In this document: one piece after another, positions 44,723-54,400 of the stretch | Numbering within the stretch: position 1 is the stretch's first letter | Layout: each line of letters begins with the position of its first letter | Notes under the pieces: generated by a model | Told to the model about the DNA's origin: nothing | Databases searched by the model: none | The model's input: the letters and a program-made list of their open reading frames with translations, nothing else | Assembly (NCBI GenBank): GCA_017441265.1 | Contig: JAFRYE010000049.1 | Coordinates: 16,325 to 80,324, forward strand | From: Lachnospiraceae bacterium | GTDB lineage: Bacteria > Bacillota > Clostridia > Lachnospirales > Lachnospiraceae | Reading direction: 5' to 3' | DNA: 64,000 bases | Made by a program: the position numbers and the translations under genes

Positions 44723-45652
44723 ATGAAACCACATGAAGGAAGAAAGAGAAGATGGGGCGACCGAAGCGACGGCTTTAAGGTTCGCAACATGGATCCGATG
44801 AGCGTGATGGAACCGTACATCATGCCGAAGAAGCTGGATGCGTGGGTTTTGTTTGAAGATGAATTGGATATTTCCGCCGCCGAGGCGTTTATCCAGAAGA
44901 TGCGCAAGGGAGAGATGCCGAATCTCACGCTGTATGAGGTGATCTTTGCGGCGATCGTGCGCACGATGGTCGAGGTTCCGGAGCTCAATCGCTTTGTGAA
45001 GCACTCCAGAGTGTATTCACGCAACAACATCAAGGGCGCGATGACCGTAATGAAGGGCATGTCGCGCGACAGCGACCGCACTATCATCATGCCGCAGTTT
45101 GAGTGTGAGGATACGCTCAACGATGTGGTCCGCCGGATCGAGGAAGAGACGTCGGGGATCGACAAGAACGTGAAGGTGGAGGACGACGAGAACAAGAGCG
45201 CATTTGACGGTGTGGAGACGGCGTTCAGCATTTTGCCCGGATTCCTGCTTTCCTTCGCGATCAACATTCTTCGGGTTTTAGACCGGTACGGGTTGCTTCC
45301 GAAGAAACTGATCAAGGTGAGCCCGTTCCATACGAGTTTCTTCCTGACCAACATGGGCTCCATCGGGTTGGATGCCGTATATCATCATGTGTATGAGTTC
45401 GGAACGCTGACCGTGTTCGGCTCCATCGGCCGCAAATACGTTCAGTATGAGCCGCAGGCGGACGGGACCACAAAGCGTGTCGTCAAGCTGAAGATGCAGT
45501 TCGTCGTCGACGAGCGCGCGGCGGACGGCTTTGTCTACGCGGTGGGATTCCGGAAGATCCGCAACTATATCATGCATCCGGAACTGCTGTTGCAGAAGCC
45601 GGAGAAGATCGTGTTTGACAAGATCGACAAGGAAAAAAAGAAGAAAAAGTGA
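44723..45652 (+). CDS. CAT/E2-fold acyltransferase without a lipoyl domain
   Basis: This is a 309-residue soluble protein resembling the catalytic domain of 2-oxo-acid dehydrogenase E2 or chloramphenicol acetyltransferase. FEDELDISAAEAFIQKM and PNLTLYEVIFAAIVRTMVEV form the N-terminal part. FFLTNMGSIGLDAVYHHV is the central phrase (cf. FTISNLG). The expected active-site segment appears as FVVDERAADGFVYA, where the usual Asp-His-Arg-x-x-Asp-Gly has Glu in place of the catalytic His. No lipoyl or peripheral-subunit-binding domain is present. The missing His makes standard chemistry uncertain. The C-terminus is poly-Lys. The SDR gene follows after 37 bp. Confidence 0.8.
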   Translation: MKPHEGRKRRWGDRSDGFKVRNMDPMSVMEPYIMPKKLDAWVLFEDELDISAAEAFIQKMRKGEMPNLTLYEVIFAAIVRTMVEVPELNRFVKHSRVYSRNNIKGAMTVMKGMSRDSDRTIIMPQFECEDTLNDVVRRIEEETSGIDKNVKVEDDENKSAFDGVETAFSILPGFLLSFAINILRVLDRYGLLPKKLIKVSPFHTSFFLTNMGSIGLDAVYHHVYEFGTLTVFGSIGRKYVQYEPQADGTTKRVVKLKMQFVVDERAADGFVYAVGFRKIRNYIMHPELLLQKPEKIVFDKIDKEKKKKK

Positions 45653-45689
45653 GAGACCGTGTCGGCCGAGCCGGCATGGGGAGGTTGAT

Positions 45690-46472
45690 ATGAAACTGGA
45701 TTTTACGGGGGAGACGGTTGTCATCACGGGCGCGAGCTCGGGACTCGGCCGGGAGTTTGCAAAGGCATTTTCCGCAAAAGGATGCCGACTGATCATGGTC
45801 GCGCGCCGGGAAGCCCGGATGCGTGAGCTGGCGGCAGAGCTTTCGGTGCCGTGTGAGATCCTTCCGGCGGATCTGTCGAGGGAGGACGAGTGCAACCGCA
45901 TTATCGAAACCATCGCGGGGCAGGGCGCTTCGGTGCTCATCAACTGCGCGGGATTCGGTCTTTTGGGTGAGACGGTCGGGCATACGCTCGAAGAAGAATT
46001 GAACATGATCGATCTGAATGTGCGTGCTGTGCACATTCTGACCAGACGTTTCCTGGATCTTCGCAGGGAGGCCGGAACCGGTGCGATCCTCAATGTGGCA
46101 TCGTGCGCGGGTTTGCTGCCGGCCGGACCGTATCTGAATACATACTATGCGACGAAGGCGTATGTGGCAAGCTTTACACAGGGCCTTGCGCAGGAACTGG
46201 CGGACGCCGGAAGCAAGATCTATGTCGGCGCGCTTTGCCCGGGACCGGTGTACACCGAGTTCACGAAAGTGGCGCGCGGACAGGAGTGGTCGAGCGCGAA
46301 GACGCCGGAGGAAGTTGTGGCCTACGCCGTGAAGAAGATGGAAAAGGGCAAGACGCTGATCGTTCCCGGTGCGGGAATCCGTGCGGGACTGTTCGGAACC
46401 CGTCTGGTGTCGCGCCGGATGGCGACGAAGATCATCGGCCGGGGCCAGAAGGGCCGTGTCGAGGCGGAGTAA
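45690..46472 (+). CDS. Short-chain dehydrogenase/reductase
   Basis: This is a 260-residue classical SDR. The ATG behind GGGGAGG is used. The Rossmann motif VVITGASSGLGREFAKAF (TGxxxGxG) prefers NADP(H), since VARREAR follows strand 2. The NAG-type motif is INCAGFGLLG, the catalytic Ser is in LNVASCAGLLP, and the Tyr-x-x-x-Lys is YYATKAYVASF. The C-terminal extension (RLVSRRMATKIIGRGQKG) is basic and may sit at the membrane, as in the DltE/YqjQ-like subgroup. The substrate is unknown. It is likely co-transcribed with the acyltransferase. Confidence 0.92.
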   Translation: MKLDFTGETVVITGASSGLGREFAKAFSAKGCRLIMVARREARMRELAAELSVPCEILPADLSREDECNRIIETIAGQGASVLINCAGFGLLGETVGHTLEEELNMIDLNVRAVHILTRRFLDLRREAGTGAILNVASCAGLLPAGPYLNTYYATKAYVASFTQGLAQELADAGSKIYVGALCPGPVYTEFTKVARGQEWSSAKTPEEVVAYAVKKMEKGKTLIVPGAGIRAGLFGTRLVSRRMATKIIGRGQKGRVEAE

Positions 46473-46547
46473 GGGTCGCCGGGAAGCCGCATAGGTAAGG
46501 ATCGCCTGGAGGCTGCGGGCGGAAAAACCGTCCGAAATCCGCAGGGG

Positions 46548-46576
46548 TTGACGTCAGGCGCCCCGGTGAATATAAT
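46548..46576 (+). promoter_or_regulatory. Promoter of the citrate synthase gene
   Basis: TTGACG, 17 bp and a perfect TATAAT are seen. The leader is very short (about 20 nt). Confidence 0.85.
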
Positions 46577-46599
46577 AGTCCGGAGTGAGGTTAGGAAGC

Positions 46600-47994
46600 A
46601 TGAGTGATTCGTCAATGATGAAATTGGACGAGAAAGGGGAACGGGATTTTCAGTTTCTCGTCAATGAGTGCCGGAATGCGGGCGTGATCGATCAGAACCT
46701 GTACGTGGAGTATGATGTCAAGCGCGGTTTGCGCGACAGCAACGGCGCGGGTGTTTTGACCGGACTCACGGAGATTTCAGATGTCACGGCATATAAACTC
46801 GAGGACGGCAAGAAGGTGCCTGCGGACGGCAAGCTGTACTACCAGGGCTATGACGTGCAGGACATGGTGAAGGGCTTTGCGGATCGCCGGTATGCCTTTG
46901 AGGAGACGACGTATCTGCTGCTTTTCGGGGAGTTGCCGAACGAGACGCAGCTGAAGGATTTCATCGAACTGATCACGACGTTCCAGTCGCTTTCGAACAA
47001 ATTCATCCGCGACGTCATCATGAAGGCCGTCAGCGGCAATATCATGAACAGCCTTCAGAAGAGTATTCTGACGCTGTATTCGTACGATGACAACGCCGAG
47101 GATATCTCGGCGGAAAATGTGCTTCGTCAGTCGATGAATCTGATCGCGAAGCTGCCGGTCATCTCAATCTACGCATATTGGTCGTATTTGCATTTCCGCA
47201 TGGATGAGAGTCTGATCATCCGCAATCCGAAGCCGGAGTACTCGACGGCGGAGAACATTCTCTCGATGTTGCGCCCCGACGGACGGTTTACGGAGCTTGA
47301 GGCGAAGGTTTTGGACATTTGCCTTGTGATCCACGCGGAGCACGGCGGCGGCAACAACTCTACATTTACCACGCATGTTGTGACTTCGTCCGGAACGGAC
47401 ACATACTCGGCGACGGCTGCGGCGATCGCATCGTTGAAGGGCTTCCGTCACGGCGGCGCGAACCTGAAGGTTCGTCAGATGTTTGCCGATCTGAAGGAAA
47501 ATGTTCTGGATTGGAAGGACGAGAACGCGATCCGCGAGTATCTGACGCGGCTTGTGCGCAAGGAAGCCTTCGACAAGACGGGACTTGTATACGGTATCGG
47601 ACACGCGGTGTACACGATTTCCGACCCTCGCCAGGTGATCCTGCGGGACTACGCGATCAAGCTTGCGGCGGAGAAAGACCGCACCGAAGAGCTTGAGTTG
47701 TACTTCACTGTGGAGCGCATCGCGAAGGAAGTTATCGCCGAAAACAGACATTTATTTAAACCTTTGTGTGCAAATGTTGATTTTTACAGCGGTTTCGTGT
47801 ATGATATGTTAGGAATCCCCGAAGAGTTGTACACTCCGATCTTCGCAATCTCGCGAATCAGCGGTTGGGCAGCCCATCGGCTGGAAGAAATCATCAACAA
47901 CGGCAAGATCATCCGCCCGGCTTACAAGTATGTCGGAACGCACAGAACGTATTGCGATATTGAGAATCGGCCGGAGCAGCATGATGACAAGTAA
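46600..47994 (+). CDS. gltA: Citrate synthase
   Basis: This is a 464-residue enzyme that condenses oxaloacetate and acetyl-CoA. The ATG of MSDSSMMKLDEKGERDF is chosen over an in-frame GTG at 46585 because GAGGTTAGGA lies before it. Family landmarks are YQGYDVQDMVKGFADRRYAFEE (N-terminal domain), the catalytic His segment HAEHGGGNNSTFT, the second His segment LVYGIGHAVYTISDPR, and the catalytic Asp region VDFYSGFVYDMLGIPEELYT. An Arg near the end (AHRLEEI) completes the CoA and citrate site. In Clostridia the enzyme usually feeds 2-oxoglutarate and glutamate synthesis, and no other TCA genes are nearby. It has its own sigma-A promoter. Confidence 0.95.
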   Translation: MSDSSMMKLDEKGERDFQFLVNECRNAGVIDQNLYVEYDVKRGLRDSNGAGVLTGLTEISDVTAYKLEDGKKVPADGKLYYQGYDVQDMVKGFADRRYAFEETTYLLLFGELPNETQLKDFIELITTFQSLSNKFIRDVIMKAVSGNIMNSLQKSILTLYSYDDNAEDISAENVLRQSMNLIAKLPVISIYAYWSYLHFRMDESLIIRNPKPEYSTAENILSMLRPDGRFTELEAKVLDICLVIHAEHGGGNNSTFTTHVVTSSGTDTYSATAAAIASLKGFRHGGANLKVRQMFADLKENVLDWKDENAIREYLTRLVRKEAFDKTGLVYGIGHAVYTISDPRQVILRDYAIKLAAEKDRTEELELYFTVERIAKEVIAENRHLFKPLCANVDFYSGFVYDMLGIPEELYTPIFAISRISGWAAHRLEEIINNGKIIRPAYKYVGTHRTYCDIENRPEQHDDK

Positions 47995-48053
47995 ATAGGA
48001 AATTGGCGGGAAGGCTGCGGCGCGGGCCGCGGCCGGAACGGATTTCATAAGAT

Positions 48054-48126
48054 GGGAGTGTAGCTCAGCCGGGAGAGCGTTCGCCTCACACGCGAGAGGT
48101 CACGGGTTCGAGCCCCGTCGCCCCCA
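48054..48126 (+). tRNA. tRNA-Val (anticodon CAC)
   Basis: A 73-nt cloverleaf with D stem GCTC/GAGC, anticodon stem TTCGC/GCGAG, loop CTCACAC (anticodon CAC), T arm ACGGG-TTCGAGC-CCCGT and discriminator A. The acceptor stem GGGAGTG/CGCCCCC has one A-C mismatch at position 4-69. CCA is not encoded. Confidence 0.92.
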
Positions 48127-48131
48127 TTTAC

Positions 48132-48204
48132 GGAAATATAGCTCAGCCGGGAGAGCGTCCGCCTGACGCGCGGGAGGTCATGGGTTCGAGCCCCATTGTT
48201 TCCA
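48132..48204 (+). tRNA. tRNA-Val (anticodon GAC)
   Basis: A 73-nt cloverleaf with acceptor GGAAATA/TGTTTCC fully paired, D stem GCTC/GAGC, anticodon stem TCCGC/GCGGG, loop CTGACGC (anticodon GAC), T arm ATGGG-TTCGAGC-CCCAT and discriminator A. It lies 5 nt after the first tRNA-Val, so they share a transcript. Confidence 0.92.
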
Positions 48205-48208
48205 GAAG

Positions 48209-48243
48209 AAAAGCCTTGTAATCGATGATTGCAAGGCTTTTCC
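48209..48243 (+). terminator. Terminator after the tRNA-Val pair
   Basis: AAAAGCCTTG and CAAGGCTTTT form a 10-bp stem around a loop that is itself partly self-complementary. Confidence 0.88.
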
Positions 48244-48266
48244 TGCTTTTATGCAAAAAAGGATTC

Positions 48267-48316
48267 GCTTACAAATGTGTAAGAATCCGGCAAATCGTTC
48301 ATTTTTCCCGTATAAT
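48267..48316 (+). promoter_or_regulatory. Operator and promoter of the two-component operon
   Basis: An inverted repeat CTTACA-aatg-TGTAAG (48268-48283), extended by GGATT/AATCC, lies 43 bp upstream of a perfect TATAAT (48311-48316). The -35 position reads CGGCAA or similar, far from consensus. The same 20-bp motif at the same distance precedes the giant gene (51231). Probable response-regulator site; the regulator is presumed to be the one encoded here. Confidence 0.75.
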
Positions 48317-48447
48317 TCGGTTGAAAATGTATTTTGGGGTATTACCCCGAAGCGCGCGCAATACGGAATGGTACAAGAGGACACAAAAGAAGCAATCGGC
48401 TTCAGAGGAGAAGGTTGCGGGGCAGCCCCGCGTTGTAAGGAGTGAAG

Positions 48448-50379
48448 ATGAAGGAACGGAGGTCCAAAAGAAGTGCTTTCCTGGGAGTGCTCCTCCCTAT
48501 GTTGGTACTGATCGGAATCGGAGCTTTCTTCGCCTATGTGAACGGGCGGAGAACACTTTCTATGCCCGAAGTGTGCCCGAAAGACGGCGTTGTCGACATC
48601 CGTGATGTGCCGGTGGAGAAGGAAGTTTACCATTTGGTAAACCGCTGGGCATTTTACGGGGACAAACTCTTAGGACCGGAAGACTTTGCGGATGAAAACA
48701 ATATGCCGGAGGAGACGCCGTACGAGGAGTCGCACCCGCATCTGGGAACGTACCGGCTGAAGATCCTTGCGAAACCGGACATGTACCTGGCTTTGTGCAG
48801 TTTTTCCATCGACTACAGTACGAGGATCTTCGTGAACGGCACCGAGGTGAGGGCATTGGGTGTGGTCTCGGAAGATCCCGAGAAGACGCAGCACCAGTCG
48901 CGGTATATGACGATTCCGCTGTACACCGGCGACGGTGAAGTTGAGATCATCTACCAATACGCCAACTTCATGCATAACGAGGGCGGCTTTATCCAGGCGA
49001 CGACCATCTCGTCGGCGGAGAAGATTGACGAATATGTTCGCGGCATAACGATCTACTCGTTGTTTGTCGGCTGCGGACTTCTGTTCATGGCGTTCTATTT
49101 CATGGTCTATGCGGTCTATCAGCGAAGCTTCGAGTACACGTCGCTGGCGATATGCTGCATCCTCATTTCGTTCCGAAATTCGTATTTCGTCTACGATTAT
49201 CTGGTGAGACCGACATTCCCGTTCATCCTGCAGTATCGGTTGTTCATCCTGACAGTGTCCCTGATCCCTTGCATGATCATGTTCCTGCCGGCGGCATTTT
49301 TCCCGAAGGTCATCGGAAAGAAGGCGGTGGCTGCATTTTCCGCTGTGGTTGCGGTGCTTGCGGCGTTGCATTTCGTGCTGAAGACGCAGGATCTCGTGGC
49401 ACTGTGCCACATCAGTTACTATATCAGTATCGCCTGTGCCTGCGCGATCATCGCCCGCTTCGTGTGGTATGCGATCAAGCGAAAACGCCCGAATGCTTCG
49501 GAACTGCTGACGCTTGCGGTGCTGCTGGCGCTGTATCTGCTGATGCTCTGGGAGGGAATCAACACCGGCAGTAACTCCATTGTCGCACACTTCGGCGTGA
49601 CGCCGTTCGGTATGCTCATGTGCATCTTCGGCCTGTCCATCAGCACGAACCGTAAAATTCGGATCCAGGCGGAGCTGCTTGCAGAGGAGCAGAAGAAAAA
49701 TGAACTTCTCGGCCAGGCAAATGAGATGAACCGCAGTTTCCTGCAGACGGTTGCGCACGAGCTGCGGACACCGTTGTCGGTAATCTCGGGATACGCTCAG
49801 CTGACCGAGATCCAGATACAAAAAGGCAAGCTGTCGCCGCAGATGCCGGAGCGTCTGCAGACGATCCGTTCCGAGGCAGACCGCCTCGGCGCGATGGTTG
49901 CCAATCTGATGTCATACACCTACGGCGAAGTCAGCAAGGCGGAGCTTCATATGGTCGATCCGCAGGAACTTCTGCACAACGCGGCGCTGATCGCGGAGCC
50001 TGTCTGCGCGAAGAAGGGCAATCAGCTCGTGACGACATGCGACACGAAGGACATGATCCACGGAAACTTCGAATTGTTGCTGCAGGTACTGATCAATCTG
50101 ATCGTCAATGCAAGCCGTCATACCGAGAACGGGGAAGTGCGTGTGGAAGCGCATGACGACGGACGGTTTACGGCATTTTCCGTAACGGACACCGGCACGG
50201 GCATCGACCCGAAGGCGGTTGAACACATTTTCGAACGCGGCTATACCATGGACGGAGGCAGCGGCCTCGGCTTGGCCATCTGCCTGGATACTGTCCGGAT
50301 GCACGGCGGTGAGATGACGCTTGTCTCCACCGGCGAAGACGGCACGACGTTCCGATTTACGATACCAAAGGAGGCTTAA
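48448..50379 (+). CDS. Sensor histidine kinase with a 7TM sensor region
   Basis: This is a 643-residue membrane kinase. The ATG is preceded by AAGGAG. An N-terminal helix (residues ~9-29) is followed by an extracellular beta-rich domain to ~190 (a 7TMR-DISM-extracellular-like fold: YRLKILAKPDMYLALCSFSI). Seven helices follow to about residue 400. The HisKA box FLQTVAHELRTPLSVISGYA contains the phospho-accepting His. The ATPase domain has the N-box LLQVLINLIVNASRHTE, the G1 box VTDTGTGIDPKAVEH and the G2 box GGSGLGLAICLDTVRMHGG. It senses an external or membrane signal and signals to the regulator 2 bp downstream. The ligand is unknown. Confidence 0.93.
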   Translation: MKERRSKRSAFLGVLLPMLVLIGIGAFFAYVNGRRTLSMPEVCPKDGVVDIRDVPVEKEVYHLVNRWAFYGDKLLGPEDFADENNMPEETPYEESHPHLGTYRLKILAKPDMYLALCSFSIDYSTRIFVNGTEVRALGVVSEDPEKTQHQSRYMTIPLYTGDGEVEIIYQYANFMHNEGGFIQATTISSAEKIDEYVRGITIYSLFVGCGLLFMAFYFMVYAVYQRSFEYTSLAICCILISFRNSYFVYDYLVRPTFPFILQYRLFILTVSLIPCMIMFLPAAFFPKVIGKKAVAAFSAVVAVLAALHFVLKTQDLVALCHISYYISIACACAIIARFVWYAIKRKRPNASELLTLAVLLALYLLMLWEGINTGSNSIVAHFGVTPFGMLMCIFGLSISTNRKIRIQAELLAEEQKKNELLGQANEMNRSFLQTVAHELRTPLSVISGYAQLTEIQIQKGKLSPQMPERLQTIRSEADRLGAMVANLMSYTYGEVSKAELHMVDPQELLHNAALIAEPVCAKKGNQLVTTCDTKDMIHGNFELLLQVLINLIVNASRHTENGEVRVEAHDDGRFTAFSVTDTGTGIDPKAVEHIFERGYTMDGGSGLGLAICLDTVRMHGGEMTLVSTGEDGTTFRFTIPKEA

Positions 50380-50381
50380 CC

Positions 50382-51053
50382 ATGAGCTATACAGTTCTGC
50401 TTGTGGAAGATAATCCGCACATCATGGAGATCAACTATGAGGCGCTGATGATGGAGGACTACACGGTGCTCCGGGCATTTGACGGCCGGGAGTGCATGGA
50501 GCAGCTGAGCAATCATCACGTGGACCTGATCGTTCTGGACATCATGCTTCCGGACAGCGACGGTTACACGCTGTGCCGTCAGATCAAGCAGGAATACGAT
50601 GTTCCGATCCTGTTTCTTTCGGCCCTCGGGGAAAATGAGCAGATCATCCGCGCTCTCCGCGACGGCGGCGACGACTACATGACCAAGCCGTACGACCTCG
50701 GCGTTCTGCTTGCCCACGTGGAGGCGAGACTCCGGGAGTCCGGCAACAAGAACCGCGTCATCAACTATGAGAATCTTGAGCTTGACACGGTGTCCGTGGT
50801 CGCTCAATACCGCGGACAGGATCTGCTGCTCACCAAGAAGGAGTTTTCCGTGCTCCTGATGCTGGCCACCCACGGCACCCGCCCGGTCGCTAAGGAGGAA
50901 CTCTACAAAAACGTCTGGAACGCACCCGCGGAGCTCAACAGCAACGCCCTCTACACAACGGTCTCGCGCCTCAACCGGAAGCTTGAAGCAGCCGGCGCGA
51001 ACCTTGCGGCGGTGTTCAACGGAACTGAAGGGTATACGCTGGAGAAGTTGTAA
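50382..51053 (+). CDS. OmpR-family response regulator
   Basis: This is a 223-residue regulator. The receiver domain has the acidic pair VEDNPH at the start, the phospho-acceptor Asp in VDLIVLDIMLPDSDG (about residue 51), and the Lys of DDYMTKPYDLG. The C-terminal winged helix (LLTKKEFSVLLMLATHGTRP, then TVSRLNRKLEA) is of OmpR/PhoB type, which binds direct repeats or inverted half sites near -35. AAAGGAGG lies before the ATG. It follows the kinase by 2 bp. The shared operator found at its own operon and before the giant gene makes both likely targets (inference). Confidence 0.95.
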   Translation: MSYTVLLVEDNPHIMEINYEALMMEDYTVLRAFDGRECMEQLSNHHVDLIVLDIMLPDSDGYTLCRQIKQEYDVPILFLSALGENEQIIRALRDGGDDYMTKPYDLGVLLAHVEARLRESGNKNRVINYENLELDTVSVVAQYRGQDLLLTKKEFSVLLMLATHGTRPVAKEELYKNVWNAPAELNSNALYTTVSRLNRKLEAAGANLAAVFNGTEGYTLEKL

Positions 51054-51077
51054 ATCTGTGAATAATCGCTATATAAG

Positions 51078-51110
51078 CCTGCAGTGTGCATCGCATTCTG
51101 CAGGTTTTTA
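51078..51110 (+). terminator. Terminator of the two-component operon
   Basis: CCTGCAG and CTGCAGG form a 7-bp stem with a 13-nt loop, followed by TTTTTA. Confidence 0.85.
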
Positions 51111-51230
51111 TGTGTGTGAGGTATTATATACACGGGTCCATATGAAAGCGATAAAAGTAACGAACCTTTCTGAGGCGCCGGGGAGTAATCTCGGGCACTT
51201 CTTTATGTCTGTTTTGCACATTCGAAGACG

Positions 51231-51280
51231 GCTTACAAATCTGCAAGAATTCACAAGTTGGTCACAATTTGAGATATACT
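51231..51280 (+). promoter_or_regulatory. Operator and promoter of the giant surface protein gene
   Basis: CTTACA-aatc-TGCAAG (51232-51247) lies 43 bp upstream of TATACT (51275-51280). 18 of 20 positions of the motif match the site at 48267, and the distance to the -10 is identical. No consensus -35 is present. The rest of the 359-bp gap before the gene shows no coding frame of substance. Confidence 0.75.
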
Positions 51281-51367
51281 GTTCACGGATGCTTTTCATA
51301 TACCATGGGCATGTTGTGAAAAATCGTTTTCTGCAGACATTTTCGTTGATGAAAAGCGAAAAAAGAA

Positions 51368-51405
51368 AAATCGAAGAGAACTTCGATTTCGAAAAGCCAA
51401 GGAGG
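51368..51405 (+). other. Leader hairpin and strong ribosome site of the giant gene
   Basis: AAATCGAAG and CTTCGATTT form a perfect 9-bp stem with an AGAA loop, 9 nt before AAGGAGG. There is no U-run after it. It may protect the 5' end of this very long mRNA or modulate translation. Confidence 0.5.
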
Positions 51406-51412
51406 ATTTTCT

Positions 51413-54400
51413 ATGCTGAAGAAGAGAATTTGCGCAGTCATTCTCTCAATCATGATGGTGTTCTCACTCATCTCAACATCAGCATTGGCTGAGGGAGATG
51501 AGACGGGAAATCCGGGAGAACGCTTGACTGAAACAACTTCAACTCCGCAGGTTATTAAGACAGCGGACGGAGACGTAGAAGTAAGTGCGGATTGGATTGA
51601 GGCATATCCGTTTGGTACGTTTGCATTTGGAAGCTATCAGTCTGATATCGCAGAGAAAGGAGCATTGACGGAAGACGGGAAAGAGATTCCTTCCGTTGTG
51701 CGTATCCCGGTGTATCGCTTGGGTGGTACTTCAGGTCGTGTTACGGCGAAGATTGTCTATACACCGGCGGTAACATTAAATGAGAACGGAACTGGCTATA
51801 TCTTTGACTATGCTGCGTCCGGAAAAAAAGATATCATTGTTCGGTATGAGAATCCGAAGGCCATCGCTACCTATCAGCAGATCGGCATGAGTCCGAAGCT
51901 TCTTGCCATGAAGGCGGCAGACGGCATTATGGTTGTGTTTGAAGAACCGAAATCGGACGTGAAGCCGGAGGATGAATTGAAGCTGATACTTTCCGGAGAA
52001 GTGAAAGCGGACAGCTTTTATTGGCAGGCGAAAACTGACTTTGGATGGCAGTTTGTGAAGGAAGCCGAGGAGAGTTTCCTTCCTACAACCTGGAATGCCA
52101 TCTGGGACTTTGATAAAGATTCGCTCAAAGGTGTAGATTATCGATGCATCTATGAACTTGACGGCGCGTTGTATTGCACGGACTCTCTTCTGGGAGAGAC
52201 GTACAAGGAGATTGAGAGCGTGCCGCAGCTTCCGGAAGGTTTTTCAGAACCGGAAGAGCCGGACTACACGGAACTTGTTTTTGAAGGTGATTATGATTCG
52301 TACGAGTTTGATCTCACGTTCAGTGATGGTGAAACCGTAAAATACATCGAAGTTGAGTCTTTGGAAGATGAGACGGCAGAACTTCCGGAATTTGGACTTT
52401 TTTCAATCGTCAGTTGTGTCGGCGGTGAGATTAGTGATGTTTGTAATACCCATACAGTTATGGTTTCGGACAATGACGCTCCGGAAGCCTCCGAGATTTC
52501 CTTTGATGTAGGTGAGATTCGAGTTGATCGAAATGTGAATACTCTTTGCGTTACGGTTGTGCGTACCGGAGGCAAGAACTACAACGTGAGCTTTGACTAT
52601 GAAACCGTTGACGGTACAGCCAAGGCGGGGGTGGATTATGCAAGGAAAACAGGGACAATTTCGTTAGTCGGAAGTATCGATAGGGCTGAGATTCCGATTG
52701 AGATGATTGACGTCGATACCGAGGAAGACCGAGCGTTCACTTTGAAGATCTCGAATCTGAAAGGTGGCGGCAAAGATGATATCTGTAAAACCGGCATCGA
52801 TGAGGTAACTATAATAATCACGGGTAAAGAACCTTCGGCAAAATCAGACGATTCCGGCAAAACGCTTGCAACAGTACTGAACGGATCGGACGGTGATGAT
52901 CTGACAGGGAAAGTGTCCGTTGACAAGAACACGTTGATCTCGGATACCACTACAACATCATGGAATTACCAAGGTAATGATGATGTTTCCAAATTGGTTG
53001 GAGAGTACGTTGAACTTCCGAAAACGAGAAGTTACAGTTATTATACGGATCCTAATGTGCAAGGAATCTCTTTTTCACGCAAAGATATTGTGAACGAAAA
53101 AGATGAAGCGAAAGTGAATGAGAAATACCGAGCATTGCAATTGTATTGGACAGATTGGGACATGCTCGGTGAAGTAAATCAACACAGATACATTGTCGCA
53201 GACGGAGTACATACGTGGAACGTTACGTTGCCTGAGAATTCTGTCGTAAAGGCTACATATCAGACAATGCCTCATACTGAAAACGAAACAACGAATCAAT
53301 ACTACGGATGGACCGAATTTTCCGCTAACAAAAACGGAAGTGGCGGATTTACAATTAACAATGTCGGTAAGAAGTATTATGAATATATTTTCGGTGTCGA
53401 TTTCATTCAATTCGGAGAAAATGGTTCTTCTTACCTGCGCCCGACGGTTAAGTTCGATTTTTCCGGAGGCTCAACCGCAGATATCGATTCCAGCTATTTG
53501 AATATGGATCCTACAATACCGAATGACGTAGACCCAGAGATAATTGATGGTGGTAAAGTATATTGGTTTTCTAGTGGTTCGGATACGATCAAAGGGCAGA
53601 TTCGCTCTTTCGGTTATACCTATTACGGAATAGAGAGCTTACAGTCACCCAAATACATCACTTGGTCAGGTGTTAAGGAAAACAACCGTCCTATTTCGTT
53701 TGATACAAATAAGCTTGAATTTTCTGCTTCTTTTGCTATGTGCAAGAAGTGGAACTCGAATACAACAGGAAATGCAACTGCCGATCGGGATTCTGTTGTG
53801 AACGTGTATTCTTTAGGATTCCGCCGCAGGGCTTTTTCAAACAGCGTATATCCGGTAATTGTCTATACGGCAAATGATTACGATGAAGTTCAGGGCGGAT
53901 GGGCACAATTGGCGTCAAACCCTAAAGAAAATTCGATAGATAAAACAATCTATGAAGCAATTAGACCTGAAATATCGTTGAAACAATTGAACGGCGGAGT
54001 AAATGATGCCGGCAACTTGTATGTTGGTACTGTTTTGCAGGTGGATTGCTCAAAGGCTGCTACGAACGGCTTTTATGTCACAGGGAGTGAGAATTCCAAC
54101 AGCGTTCAAGGCGTGTATCTTGTAAACTCTAAAGGTAAGGTAGTTGTAACGGGTAAGGCTACTTCAACATCCAATGTTTGGGATCTCGAGCTTCTCTGGG
54201 ACGATATGACTATTGGTGATCTTGAAGAAACCTATAGCATTCATGTAGCTTATGACCGTCAGCAACCGGTTGTCGTAGATATTGCAAGTTCGATTCCCGA
54301 GGGTAAGACACATTCTGAGGCATTTAGTTATTGGTTTAATAATACTGGCATTACGATCGGATATGGAGTTGCTGAACAGGGAGAATCCGGAGATACGAAC

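Noticed and set aside
51054..51412. Frame of about 160 codons running from the response regulator end into the giant gene leader
   Set aside because: It crosses a terminator and a promoter, lacks a ribosome site and has no protein-like composition.
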